NCBI RefSeq assembly: GCF_001704415.2
Contig: NC_030824.1
Span: 36,389,022-36,453,021 of the forward strand
Source of the DNA: Capra hircus
Taxonomy: Eukaryota; Chordata; Mammalia; Artiodactyla; Bovidae
Direction of reading: 5' to 3'
DNA length: 64,000 nucleotides
Shown: piece by piece, positions 35,755-47,319 of the stretch
How the letters are laid out: every line of letters starts with the position of its first letter
Position numbering within the stretch: the first letter of the stretch is position 1
Position numbers and translations under genes: made by a program
The notes under the pieces: model-generated
Seen by the model: only the letters and a program-made list of their open reading frames with translations
Databases searched by the model: none
What the model was told of the DNA's origin: nothing

Positions 35755-35905
35755 AATATATATTAAGCACCTTCTGTGTGTCAGGCACTGTACATGGTAA
35801 ATGAAGTGGTTAGAAGGGTTTCTTGCTACCTACCAAAGCTCATAATTTAGTGAGAATAAACAAATGAAGTAGCAAAATGATTAGTGTTTAGAATCTTGAT
35901 GATTA
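35755..35905. repeat. MIR/L2-like remnant
   Basis: attaagcaccttctgtgtgt and caggcactgtacatgg, then ctcataatttagtgag, are the conserved core of MIR/L2-type repeats. Confidence 0.55.
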
Positions 35906-36134
35906 ATTGTATTGAGAAATGAGAAAGAAGTTAAAGACGATTAAAATTTTGCTTTTAATGACTGGCAGGTCATTAAAACTACACTAACTCTAGGAAGAGT
36001 TAGCGGATGAGGAAAAGTAGGTTCGAGGTGGGAAAGCAGGTACCCATTTGGGATTTAGACTTGTGGAGTTTGAAATGCCTTTAGAATAGGATGACAGAGA
36101 TGTCTAAAAGGGTGTTGAACACAAATTTGTAGCT

Positions 36135-36357
36135 GAAGGGGGCTTCCCTTTAGTTGAAATGGTAAAGAATCAGCCTGGAATGCAGGAGACCCTGGTTCAA
36201 TCAAGGGAGGGAAGAGCCTCTGGAGAAGGGAATGACAGTCCACTCCAATATTCTTGCCTGGAAAACTCCACGGGCAGAGAAACCTGACGGGCTGCAGTCC
36301 ATGGGGTTGCCAAGAGTCAGACATGACTGAGCGACTAACACTACTACTTCTACTACT
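36135..36357 (+). mobile_element. Bov-tA SINE (sense)
   Basis: gggcttccctttagttgaaa to gactgagcgactaacactac with a short (ctactactt)n-like tail; exact 10-bp duplication atttgtagct at 36125-36134 and 36358-36367. Confidence 0.9.
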
Positions 36358-36369
36358 ATTTGTAGCTCA

Positions 36370-37585
36370 AGAGAATGGTCATTTCTAGGGATGAAAAAAT
36401 GGAAGTTGAGACCTCACGTTTAAGATTCTGTACAGTAGTCAGTAAAGAAGATTGACAGCGATGAGAGTGATCAATAATAATATAAGGGATTTTTCTGGGG
36501 CCAGGGAGTGTGCACAGGCACACTATAGCTAGCTGAATTGTAGTCAGCATGGTGCCCGCATTGTTAAGTTCCAAAGAAATGTGTCCTTTTCTTTTCTTGA
36601 ATGAATGAATTGTGGGGAAGTTTTGTGTTATAATTTTTGAGAAAACAGTTTGGATTCTTTTCCTTCCTTGTCAGCTGCTCTCACTTTTTTAGATTTTTTT
36701 CCTCACCCAGGCATTTCTTGCCTAGTACCTAATGCCAGTTTTCAAACTCTTTGAAGTACCTTCCCAAAGTGGCCTTTTCTGTGTGCTAATGCTGTACTTT
36801 TTATTAATTTTCAAGATCCTTTGCTCACGTTTCTATATGTAATTCTACTTCATGTGAGTTTGGGTTTTTATGAGCTTATTCCATAATATTTAACCATAGT
36901 TAACACTTGGGTTAACTTGCCTTCCCTAGACATTTTGGAATTTATAAAAGCTGGATATGAATTATAAAAGCCAAAAGTAACAGGCAGGTGTCAGACACAT
37001 TTAAAAGCCCTTGAGAAGACTGGGGAAAAGCCCTTGAGAAGACTGGAAAAAACCCAGTAGTGATTAAAGGGGCAAAATTGGAAGAGCATAATCTATGACT
37101 ACTGTACTTGAATTTGTGACTGGAATGGTGGAAAACACTAAAACAAAGAGATAAGTCAGGTTTAGTTTCCACTAGATTAATAGAACAGTCGGACATATTT
37201 TTACATGTATTTATGTTATTTTTGTTGTTTTATGAATTTAAGCACTTGAAATCTTTGTCATGGAAAAATTAAAACTAACACCCCAATTTATGGTAATTTT
37301 GGTGGGTTTATTGGTCACCCTTATCAATGAGGCACTTACCTAGTCAGGTGAAATGTGGCAGGACTATCATAACATAGTTATTTTGGCAAGTAAAACTAGA
37401 ATAGAAATAACCTTATCTAGTTTCATCAATCTTATCTATTCTAGGGATTTATTATTCCTTTTTTAAAAAGTTAAATAGTTTATGAGGAAATGTGAGACTC
37501 CATATGTATCTAACCCTTGTAAGTAGATACTATTAGTCTCTCAAAACTAGTTATCAATAAAATTCTTTTTTTCAAAGTAATCTAT
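36370..37585 (+). other. Intron without recognisable features
   Basis: Only a 23-bp tandem duplication (37003-37025 and 37026-37048, aaaagcccttgagaagactg shared) stands out. No gene or repeat family seen. Confidence 0.6.
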
Positions 37586-37587
37586 GC

Positions 37588-40537
37588 TCAGTTCAGTTCA
37601 TTTGCTCAGTCATGACCAACTCTTTGTGACCCCATGGACTGCAACGTTCCAGGCTTCTTTGCCCATCACCCCTCCTGGAGCTTGTTTAAACTCATGTCCA
37701 TCGAGTCGGTGATGCCCTCTAACCATTTCATCCTCTGTACTCCCCTTCTCCTCCCACCTTCAATCTTTCCCAGCATCAGGGTCTTATCAAATGAGTCATT
37801 CTTGGCATCAGGTGGCCAAAGTATTGGAGTTTCAGCTTCAGCATCAGTCCTACCAAAGAATATTCAGGACTGATTTCCTTTAGGATGTACTGGTTGGATC
37901 TCCTTGCAGTCCAAGGGACTCGCAAGAGTCTTCTCCAACACCACAGTTCAAAAGCATCAATTCTTCAGCACTCACCCTTCTTTATAGTCCAACTTTCACA
38001 TCTATACATGACTACTGGAAAACCCATAGCTTTGACTAGACAGACTTGTGTTGGCAAAGTAATGTCTCTGCTTTTTAATATGTTGTCTAGGTTGGTCATA
38101 GCTTTTCTTCCAAGGGACAAGCATCTTTTAATTTTTTTGCGGCAGTCACCATCTGCAGTGATTTTAGAGCCAAAATATATAAAGCCTCTCACTGTTTCCA
38201 TTATTTCCCATCTATTTTCCATGAAATGATAGGACCACATGCCATGATCTTAGTTTTCTGAATGTTGAGTTTTAAGCCAACTTTATCACTCCTCTGTCAG
38301 TCACTCTCATCAAGAGACTCTTTAGTTCTTCTTCACTTTCTGCCATAAGGGTGGTGTCATCTGCATATCTGAGGTTATTGATATTTCTCCTGTCTGTCCT
38401 TCAGTACTGTCCTTCAATAATTATTAATTAATAATTTATTGGAAGTGAGTGACAAAGGTTATTCATATTTCTACTGGCAATCTTGATTCTAGCTTGTGCT
38501 TCATGTAGTCCGGCATTTCACATGATGTACTCTGCATATAAGTTAAATAAGCAGGGTGATGACAATATATAGCCTGACATACTCCTTTCCAGATTTAGAA
38601 CCAGTCTGTTGTTCCATGTCCAGTTCTAACTGTTGCTTCTTGACCTGCATACAGATTTCTCAGGAAGCAGGTCAAGTGGTCTGGCATTCCCATCTCTTGA
38701 AGAATTTTCCAGTTTGATTCACATGGTCAAAGGCTTTGGCGTAATCAATAAAGCAGAAGTAGATGTGTTTCTGGAACTCTTGCTTTTTCGATAATCCAGT
38801 AGATGTTGGCAATTTGATCTCTGGTTCCTCTGCCTTCTCTAAATCTAGCTTGAACATTTGGAATTTCACGGTTCATGTCCTGTTGAGATCTGGCTTGAAG
38901 AACTTTGAGCATTACTTTGTTAGCATGTGAGATGAGTGCATCCAGTTGTGGATGTGACTGGTGATGGAAGTAAAGTCCAGTGCTGTAAAGAACAGTATTG
39001 CATAGGAACCTGGAATGTTAGGTCCATGAATCAAGGCAAATTGGAAGTGGTCAGACAGGAGATGGCAAGAGTGAACATCGGCATTTTAGCAATCAGTGAA
39101 CTGAAATTAACTGGAATGGGTGAATTTAACTCAGATGACCATTGTATCTCCTACTGTGGGCAAGAATCCCTTAGAAGAAATGGAGGAGCCATCATAGTCA
39201 ACAAGAGAGTCTGAAATGCAGTACTTGGATGCAGTCTGAAAAACGACAGAATGATCTCTGTTTGTTTCCAAGGCATACCATTCAGTATCATAGTAATCCA
39301 AGAATATGCCCCAACCAGTAATGCTGAAGAAGCTGAAGTTGAATGGTTCTATGAAAATCTACAAGACTTTCTAGAATTAACACCCAGAAAAGATATCCTT
39401 TTCATTATAGGGGACTGGAATGCAAATATAGGAAGTCGAAATACCTGGAGTAACGGAAATTTGGCTTTGGAGTACAAAACAAAGCAAGCCAGATGCTAAT
39501 AGAGTTTTGCCAAGAGAATGCACTGGTCATAGCAAACACCCTCTTTCAACAACACAATAGAAGACTCTACACATGGACATCACCAGATCGTGAATACTGA
39601 AATCAGATTGAATATATTCTTTGCAGGCAAAAATAAAGAAACTCTATACAGTCAGCAAAAACAAGACTGGGAACTGACTGTGACTCAGGTCATGAACTCC
39701 TTATTGCCAAATTCAGACTGAAATTGAAGGAAGTAGGGAAAACCCCTAGACCATTCAGGTATGACCTAAATCAAATCTCTTAAGGATTATACAGTAGAAG
39801 TGACAAATAGATTCAAAGGATTAGATCTGATAGACAAAGTGCCTGAAGAACTATGGACAGAGGTTCATGACAGTGTATAAGAGGCAGTGATCAAGACCAT
39901 CCCCAAGAAAAGAAATGCAAAAAGGCAAAATGGTTGTCTGAGGAGACCTTACAAATAGCTGAGAAAAGAAAAGAAGCAAAAGGCAAAGGAGAAAAGGAAA
40001 GATATACCTATTTGAATGCAGAGTTCCAAAGAATAGCAAGGAGAGATAAGAAAGCCTTCCTCAATGATCAGTGTGAAGATATAGAGGAAAACAATGGAAT
40101 GGGAAAGACTATAGATCTCTTCAAGAAAATAAGAGATACCAAGGGAACATTTCATGCAAAGATGGGCACAGTAAAGGAAAAATGGTATGGTCATAACAGA
40201 AGCAGCAGATTTTAAGAAAAGATGGCAAGAATACACAGAAGACCTATTCAAAAAAGATCTTGACCTAGATAACCACAATGGTGATAATCACTCTCTTTGA
40301 GCCAGACATCCTGGAATGTGAAGTCAGATGGGCCTTAGGAAGCATCACTACGAACAAAGCTAGTGCAGGTGATGGAATTCCAGTTGGGCTATTTCAAATC
40401 CTAAAAGATGATGTTGTGAATGTGTTGCACTCAATATGCCAGCAAATTTGGTAGACTCAGCAGTGGCCACAGGGCTGGAAAATGTCAGTTTTCATTCCAA
40501 TCCCAAAGAAAGGCAGTGCCAAAGAATGTTCAAACTA
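37588..40537 (-). mobile_element. BovB LINE with inverted 5' half
   Basis: 37588-38940 is the 3' half in antisense (tail repeat to the RT region). 38941-40537 is the 5' half in sense. It carries remnants of the endonuclease domain at 38936-39214 (YCIGTWNVRSMNQGKLEVV, ISELKLTGMGEFNSDDH) and 39251-39499 (FIIGDWNANIGS), then the linker and the N-terminal RT region. The outer end (caaagaatgttcaaacta) and the inner end of the other half (gatgagtgca) are only ~9 bases apart when both are placed on the colinear copy at 58738-61832. This is therefore one ~2.87 kb element with a 5' inversion, the structure produced by twin priming in L1. Many stops and frameshifts; inactive. Confidence 0.85.
38372..38476. 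repeat. 63-bp insertion in BovB with 21-bp flanking duplication
   Basis: 38372-38392 and 38456-38476 match at 19 of 21 (aggttatt, then atatttct). Between them lie 63 bp absent from the other BovB copies, containing a 13-bp tandem repeat (ctgtccttca(g/a)ta) and an 18-bp perfect palindrome at 38419-38436 (aattattaattaataatt). Confidence 0.85.
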
Positions 40538-40539
40538 AG

Positions 40540-41409
40540 CCATGCCAGCAGCTATTTATTGAAAGTTAAACTTTGCCCTTGCCACTTGATCTCTTCCAAA
40601 AAAACCCTTTGAATTTAAATTGCTAGTATTGTGTCTAGTCTTAGGACATTTTCTTATTTATTTATTTATTTTTAGAACTTGAAAATCAGAAAACATACGG
40701 TTTTTAGAAAGTGTAGTATTAGTAGTCTGGAAAGTCAAATACTCTATTTTCTGTCATTGAGTTTGTCTAGGACGTTTGGTATTTCACTTAATTTCTTTTG
40801 CTTTGTTTTCCTCAGGCTTTAAGTGAGATAGCTTAGAGTAAATGATTCTCCTGAAGCTCTTTCACTAATAAAATTCTGTGAATAGCTCACATAATGTTTG
40901 TATTATAATCTGTTGCTTATCTTTTTTGCCTATTGGTGGCTAACCATTTGGGGCATTTTTTCTATTTGTCAGCATAACAATTAAGAGGCTTCAATATCTG
41001 TTCTGTCATCTACTAAGTTGTGTGACTGTGCAAATTACTTAATCTTTTTTTCACCTCAATATTTTTTTCTCTAAAATTATGATAAGTGTGTTCACCTCAA
41101 AGGTGTGTTGTAAGCAGTTAGGGGGATAATGCATATTAAGCATTTAGCAGTATTTCATAAAATTTGCTGACGCTAGTTGCTGTTTTCTTCTGTTTTTAAT
41201 AATTGGATGTATATTTGACCTCAAATAGAACAAAAAGCATAGCAGCACAGCTTATGATCCCTTAATAAGGTTTTCTGTTAGTGTTAAAATGTATCTATCT
41301 TTGAAACTGAATTTAATCTTTTACAGTTTGTTGTACCAGGAAATAAGAAATTTTTGGCAGTTGAACTTCAAATTCAAAATTACCTTCCTTAGTGATGATG
41401 ACTTCATAA
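40540..41409 (+). other. Intron without recognisable features
   Basis: Plain intron except a (TTTA)n run at about 40655-40673. Confidence 0.55.
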
Positions 41410-41896
41410 AGAATTTTGGATTCAGCCAGCAACATAGTAAAAAGATCATACATCATGACCAAGTGGCTTTCTCCTAGGGCTGCAAGGATTTTTCAGTATT
41501 TGCAAATCAATCCATGTGATATACCATATAACAAATTGAAAGATAAAAACCATATGATTATCTCAATAGATGCAGAGAAAGCCTTTGAAAAAATTCAACA
41601 CCCATTTATGATAAAAACTGTCCAGAAAGCAGGCATAGAAGGAACATAATTCAACATAAAAGCCATATATGGCAAAACCACAGCAAATGTTATCCTCAAT
41701 GGCAAAAAATTGAAAGTATTTCCTCTAAATCAGGAACAAAACAAGGGTGCCCTCTCTCACCACTACTATTCAACATAGTTTTGGAAGTCATAGCTGCAGC
41801 AATCAGAGAAGAAAAAGCAGTAAAAGGAATCCAGATTGAAAAAAAAGTAAAGCTTTCACTGTTTGCAGATGACATGATCCTCTACATAGAAAACCC

Positions 41897-42116
41897 TAAA
41901 AGTGAAAGTGAAAGTGAAGTTGCTCAGTTGTGTCCGACTCTTTGCGACCCCATGGACGAGAGCCTACAGGCTCCGCAGTCCGTGGGATTTTCCAGGCAAG
42001 AATACTGGAGTGGGCTACCATTTCCTTCTCCAGGGGATCTTCCCAACCCAGGGATTGAACCCAGGTCTCCTGCTTTGCAGCCAGACACTTTACCATCTGA
42101 GCCACTAGGGAAGCCC
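41897..42116 (-). mobile_element. Bov-tA SINE (antisense) in L1_BT
   Basis: gtgaaagtgaagttgctcag to tgagccactagggaagccc. Perfect 13-bp duplication agaaaaccctaaa (from about 41887 and 42117) on both sides. It is nested, so younger than the L1 insertion. Confidence 0.9.
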
Positions 42117-42328
42117 AGAAAACCCTAAAGAAGCCACCAAAAAGTTACTTGAGCTAATCAATAAATAGAGTAAAGTTGCAGGATATAGAATTAATACAAA
42201 GAATTCCTTTGCATTCCTATACACTAACAATGAGAAAACAGAAAGAGAAAGTAAGGAAACAACCCCATTCACCATTGCAAAAAAAAAAAAGAATAAAATG
42301 CTTAGGAATCAGTTTACCTAAAGAAGGA

Positions 42329-42376
42329 AAAGACCTGTATATAGAAAACTATAATAAAGACCTGTATATAGAAAAC
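42329..42376. repeat. 27-bp tandem duplication in L1_BT
   Basis: aaagacctgtatatagaaaa repeats with a 27-bp period (42329 and 42356). Local change after insertion; it would disrupt ORF2 spacing only by 9 codons. Confidence 0.8.
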
Positions 42377-44205
42377 ACTGATGAAAGAAATCAAAGATGA
42401 CACAAATAGATGGAGAAATATACTATGTTCATGGATTGGAAGAATCTATATAGTGGAAATGAGTATATTACCCAAAGCAATCTATAGATTCAACTCAATC
42501 CCTATGAAGCTACCAACAGTATGTTTCACAGAACTAGAGCAAATAATTTCACAATTTTTATGAAGACACAAGAAACCTTGAATAGCCAAAGCAATCTTGA
42601 GAAAGAAGTATGGAACTCGAGGAATCAACCTGCTTGACCTCAGACTATACTACAAAGCTACAGTCATCAAGACAGTGTGGTACTGGCACAAAGACAGAAA
42701 TATAGATCAGTGGAACAAAATAGAAAGCCCAGAGATAAATCCATGCACCTATGGGCACCTTATCTTTGACGAAGTAGGCAAAGATATACAATGGAGAAAA
42801 GACAATCTCTAACAAGTGGTGCTGGGAAAACTGGTCAACCATCTGTAAAAGAATGAAACTAGAACACTTTATAACACCATACAAAAAAATAAACTCAAAA
42901 TGGATTAAAGATCTAAATGTAAGACCAGCAACTGTAAGGCTCTTAGAGGAAAACATAAGTAGAACACTCTGGCATAAATCACAGTAAGATCCTCTATGAC
43001 CTACCTCCCAGAGTAATGGAAATGAAAACTAAAGGGACCTAATTAAAAGCTTTTGCACGGTGACGGAAATTATGAGCAAGGTGAAAAGACAGTCTTCAGA
43101 ATGGGAGAAAATAATAGCAAACGAAGTAACTGACAAAAAATCAATCTCAAAAATATACAAGCAGCTCGTTCAGCTCAATACCAGAAAAATAAACAACCCA
43201 ATCAAAAAATGGGCCAAAGAACTAAACCTGAAATTTCTCCAAAGAAGACATAAAGATGACTAACAAACACATGAAAATATGTTCATCATCACTCATTATC
43301 AGAGAAATGCAAATCAAAACCACAATGAGGTACCGTCTCACACTGGTCAGAATGACTGCCATCAAAATGTGTACAAACAATAAATGCTGGAGTCGGTATA
43401 GAGAAAAGGGAACCTTCTTACACTGTTGGTGGGAATGCAAACTAGTACAGCCACAATGGAGAACAGTGTGGAGATTTCTTAAAAATAGTGAAATAGAACT
43501 GCCATACGACCCAATAATCCCACTGCTGGGCATATACACTGAGGAAGCCAGAAATGAAAGAGACACATGTACCCCAATATTCATTGCAGCACTATTTACA
43601 ATAGCTAGGACATGGAGGCAACCTAGATGTCCATTGGCAGAAGAATGGATAAGGATGTTGTTGTACATATACACAATGGATTATTCCTTAGCTATGAAAA
43701 ATAATGCATTTGAGTCAGTTCTAATGAGGTGAATGATACTGGAGCCTATTATACAGAGTGAAGTCAGAAAAAGAAACACCAATACAGTATATTAACACAT
43801 ATGTATGGAATTCAGAAACATGGTAATAACGACCCTGTATTCAAGACAGCAAAAGAGACACAGATGTAAAGAATAGACTTTTGGAATATGTGGGAGAGGG
43901 CGAGAGTGGGACAATTGGAGAGAATAGCACTGAAACATATATGTTACATATGTAAAATAGATGACCAGTGCAAGTTTGATGCATGAAGCAGGGCACTGAA
44001 AGCTGGTGCTCTGGGACAACCCAGAGGGATGGGGTAAGGAGAGAGGTGGGACGGGGTTCAGGATGGGGAGATACATGTATATCTGTGGCTGATTCATGTT
44101 GATGTATGGCAAAAACCACCACAATATTGTAAAGTAATTAGCCTTCAATTAAAATAAATAAATTAATTTTTTTAAGTCATACAAAAGACAGAATTTTGGA
44201 TTCAG

Positions 44206-44956
44206 GTGACATATCAGTTCAGCTAGTGGCATTGCACTTTTAGGTCAGGCATCCAGATATAATTCCTCAGCATGTACTGTACAAAATCACATGTTTTCTA
44301 GAGGCCTTACAGAACTTTTCATTACTACTGTGACCTGTTAGAAATACTTGAATTATTCTAACCCAGATTTTCTTCTCAGTGCTAACTTCCTAGGTTTGAT
44401 TTTGGTTTTTGTTTTTGTTTTTCCTTTTGCTTTTGGAGGAAAAAAGCACTCTTTCTTACCCACAGAGTTTTCTGTAGCCTACTTCTAGGTAGTAATGGAA
44501 TGACCCTTCACTGGTTAAGGCTATAGGCTGTATTTTCACATTTTCAACAAAGTATTTATTGTCTGTTTGCTTGTACATCAGATTTTTAAAACAAGTTAAT
44601 CTTTCTGTTATCAGTAGCAGCATATTGTATTCTCATATCATGAAATGATCATAGTCTTGTTCCAGCACTGATATTCAAGTCATCTTTTTAGAGTCAGCTC
44701 TATGGAGATCAGTTATCATTTCTCCAAGTTATCTAACTACTTTCCTTTAGTTAAAGCCAGATAATTAAAAGGTGGTATATATGCATTAAGTATATTGCTT
44801 ACTTAAAAAAATGGCTTCACTGGATTACTATTTTATGTTACGCTATTGACTTTTATGGAGAGTTGCTGTAAGAACAATAACAGTAATACAGAGTTTGTGT
44901 GATAATGATTAAAAATAATAGTGACACCTGCAGTTTTCTTTCTTATTTTCACTAGG
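44206..44956 (+). other. Intron without recognisable features
   Basis: Nothing recognised apart from a (GTTTTT)n-like tract at 44402-44425. Confidence 0.55.
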
Positions 44957-46236
44957 TCAGTTCAGTTTAGTCACTCAGTCATACCCGACTCTTTGTGATC
45001 CCATGGACTGCAGCATGCCAGGCTTCCCTGTCCATCACCAACTTCTGGAGCCTGTTCAGACTCATGTCCATAGAGTCGGTGATGCCATCCAACCATCTTA
45101 TCCTCTGTCATCTCCTTCTGGTCCTGCCTTCAATCTTTCTCAGCCATGAGGGTCTTTTCTAATGACTCAGCCCCCTTTGCATCAGGTGGCCAAAGTATTG
45201 GAGCTTCAACCTTAGCCTCAGTCCTTCCAATGAATATTCAGGATTGATTGCCTTTAGGATTGACTGTGTTTGATCTCCTTGCAGTCCAAGGGACTCTTCA
45301 AGAGTCTTCAACACCATGGTTCAAAAGCGTCAGTTCTTTAGCACTCAGCCTTCTTTATGGTCCAACTCTCATATCCATACATGACTATTGGTAAAACCAT
45401 AAATTTGACTAGATGGAACTTTGTCGGCAAAGTAATGTCTCTGCTTTTTAATATGCTGTCTAGGTTTGTCACTGGAGAAGGCAATGGCAACCCACTCCAG
45501 TGTTCTTGCCTAGAGAATCCCAGGGATGGCGGAGCCTGGTTGGCTGCTGTCTATGGGGTCGCACAGAGTCGGACACAACTGAAGCGACTTAGCAGCAGCA
45601 GCAGCAGGTTTGTCACAGCTTTTCTTCCAAGGAGCAGGCATCTTTTATTCATGATTACAGTCACCATCTGCAGTGATTCTGGAGCCCAAGAAAAGAAAGT
45701 CTGTCACTGTTTCCATTGTTTCCCCGTCTATTTGCCCTGAAGTATTAGGACCTAATGCCATGATCTTAGTTTTCTGAATGTTGAGTTTTAAGCCAGCTTT
45801 TTGACTCTCCTCTTTCGTCTTCATCAAGAGGCTCTTTAGTTCCTATTTGCTAAAGTGGTGGTGTCATAAGGGTGGTGTCATCTGCATATCTCAGGTTATT
45901 AATACTTCTCCTAGCCTGTGCTTCATCCAGCCTGGCATTTAGCATGATGTACTCTGCATATATGTTAAATAAGCAGGGTTTCAATATGCAGCCTTGATGT
46001 ATTTCTTTCCTAAGTTTGAAATAATGTTGTTCATGTCCAATTCTAACTGTTGCTTCTTTACCTGCATACATATTTCTCAGGGGGAAGGTCAGGTGGTCTG
46101 GTGTTCCCATCTCTTTTAAGAATTTTCCACAGTTTGTTGTGATCCACAGTCAAAGGCTTTAGTGTAGTCAGTGAAGCAGAAGTAGTTTTTTTGAAATTCT
46201 GTAGCTTTTTCTATGATCCAACGGATGTTGGCAATT
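44957..46236 (-). mobile_element. BovB LINE (antisense), interrupted by a SINE
   Basis: BovB 3' part in two blocks, 44957-45472 and 45606-46236, from the tail repeat (tcagttcagtttagtcactc) to cggatgttggcaattt. Minus-strand remnants include the region at 45850-46110 (CILKPCLFNIYAEYIM, then NNLRYADD). Frameshifted and diverged. Confidence 0.85.
45473..45605 (+). mobile_element. Bov-A SINE monomer (sense) with (GCA)n
   Basis: tggagaaggcaatggcaacc to cgacttagcagcagcagcag. Exact 11-bp duplication aggtttgtcac at 45462-45472 and 45606-45616. The terminal (AGC)n is the trinucleotide often attached to Bov-A2; here it ends the element. Confidence 0.9.
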
Positions 46237-46239
46237 TCA

Positions 46240-46850
46240 CACTTGCCTAATCATTCACCCTAAACTAAATGAAATTGGCATAAAGTTTTCTTATCCCTTC
46301 CTCACTCTCCCCTGCTCCAAACACTCCCCAACAAAAATCCAAACTTGTCTTATTGGATGGGCTCTGTTTTTTTTGTTATTGTTTACTTTCTTAATGTAGT
46401 CCCTTTTCAGTTAAAGTGTAATTTATATGATATATTATGAATGTACAGACCTTGTTTTGTCCTGCACTGCAGGAATGTAAACATGGTCATACCAGCTGTA
46501 ACTGTGGAAAATGACCTTAATGATCAACGGGGAAAATTACAACTGTTTCATGACTTTTGAGAATTGGGCAAAACATTAGTATCTCTCTACTCTTGGAGAA
46601 AATACCTCCAAGTTTATGTCACTGATAGTTGTGAGATGGATTTCATTAATTTAAGTTTTATATTTCTGTTATGTAGTCTCAGTTTTGTGTTTCTGTTATA
46701 TAGTCTAACCTGTATCTAAAAACAAGCTTGTTAAATTCGATTGGTATTCAGTTATTATTTCTTTATCCTTTAAAAAGTGAGAGCATTGTGTTTCAGTATT
46801 AATAATGTGTCATTGTTTGTCTTTATTCAAGTTAAAGTTATTTTGAGCTA
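46240..46850 (+). other. Intron without recognisable features
   Basis: Nothing supported. A near-repeat of ttctgttatgtagtct and ttctgttatatagtct at 46665-46705 is local. Confidence 0.5.
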
Positions 46851-46851
46851 C

Positions 46852-47010
46852 TTCATGCTAAGTTGCTTCAGTTGTGTCCGACTCATTGCTAAGCCATGGA
46901 CTGTAGCCCGCCAGGCTCCTCTGTCCATGGCATTTTCCAGGCAAGAATACTTGAGTGGGTCACCATGCCCTTCTTCAGGGGATCTTCCTGACCCAGGGAT
47001 TGAACCCATT
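46852..47010 (-). mobile_element. Bov-tA SINE fragment (antisense)
   Basis: cttcatgctaagttgcttca to cccagggattgaaccca. It lacks the last ~50 bp of the inverted tRNA-like head. Confidence 0.8.
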
Positions 47011-47107
47011 TTTCTCAGTATGGTGTGTATCATTTCAAATTTTCCTTTGTGCATTTACATACATATGTGTACCGTAGAAAGCACACAGTATTATTTAGTA
47101 TGAGCGT

Positions 47108-47316
47108 ATGTGTGTGCTTAGTTGTGTCCAACTTTTTTGTGATTCTGTGGACTATAGCCTGCCAGGCTCCTCTGTCCATCAGATTCTCCAGGCAAGAATG
47201 CTGGAGTGGGTTGCCATGCCCTACTCCAGGGGATCTTCCCGACCCAGGGATCAAACGTGTCTCTTATGTCTCCTGCATTGGCAGGCAGGTTCTTTACCAC
47301 TAGTCCCATCTGGGAA
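47108..47316 (-). mobile_element. Bov-tA SINE (antisense)
   Basis: gtgtgtgcttagttgtgtcc to ttaccactagtcccatctggg; full length. Only about 100 bp separates it from the previous SINE. Confidence 0.85.
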
Positions 47317-47319
47317 TTA

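Larger units (their letters stand above)
41426..44189 (+). mobile_element. L1_BT LINE (sense, 5'-truncated)
   Basis: L1 ORF2 C-terminal half and 3' UTR. It is flanked by a perfect 16-bp duplication agaattttggattcag at 41410-41425 and 44190-44205. ORF2 remnants: 41781 onward (VKLSLFADDMILYIENP, the FADD catalytic motif), 42597-42812 and 43256-43732 (MTNKHMKICSSSLIIREMQI, FLHCWWECKLVQP). Stops and frameshifts interrupt the frame. A Bov-tA at 41897-42109 interrupts it. It ends in aaaataaataaattaatttt and a weak A-rich tail. Total about 2.76 kb, or about 2.54 kb without the SINE. Confidence 0.9.

Noticed and set aside
43256..43732. 158-codon frame as a gene
   Set aside because: It is the C-terminal part of L1 ORF2, inside a TSD-flanked L1.
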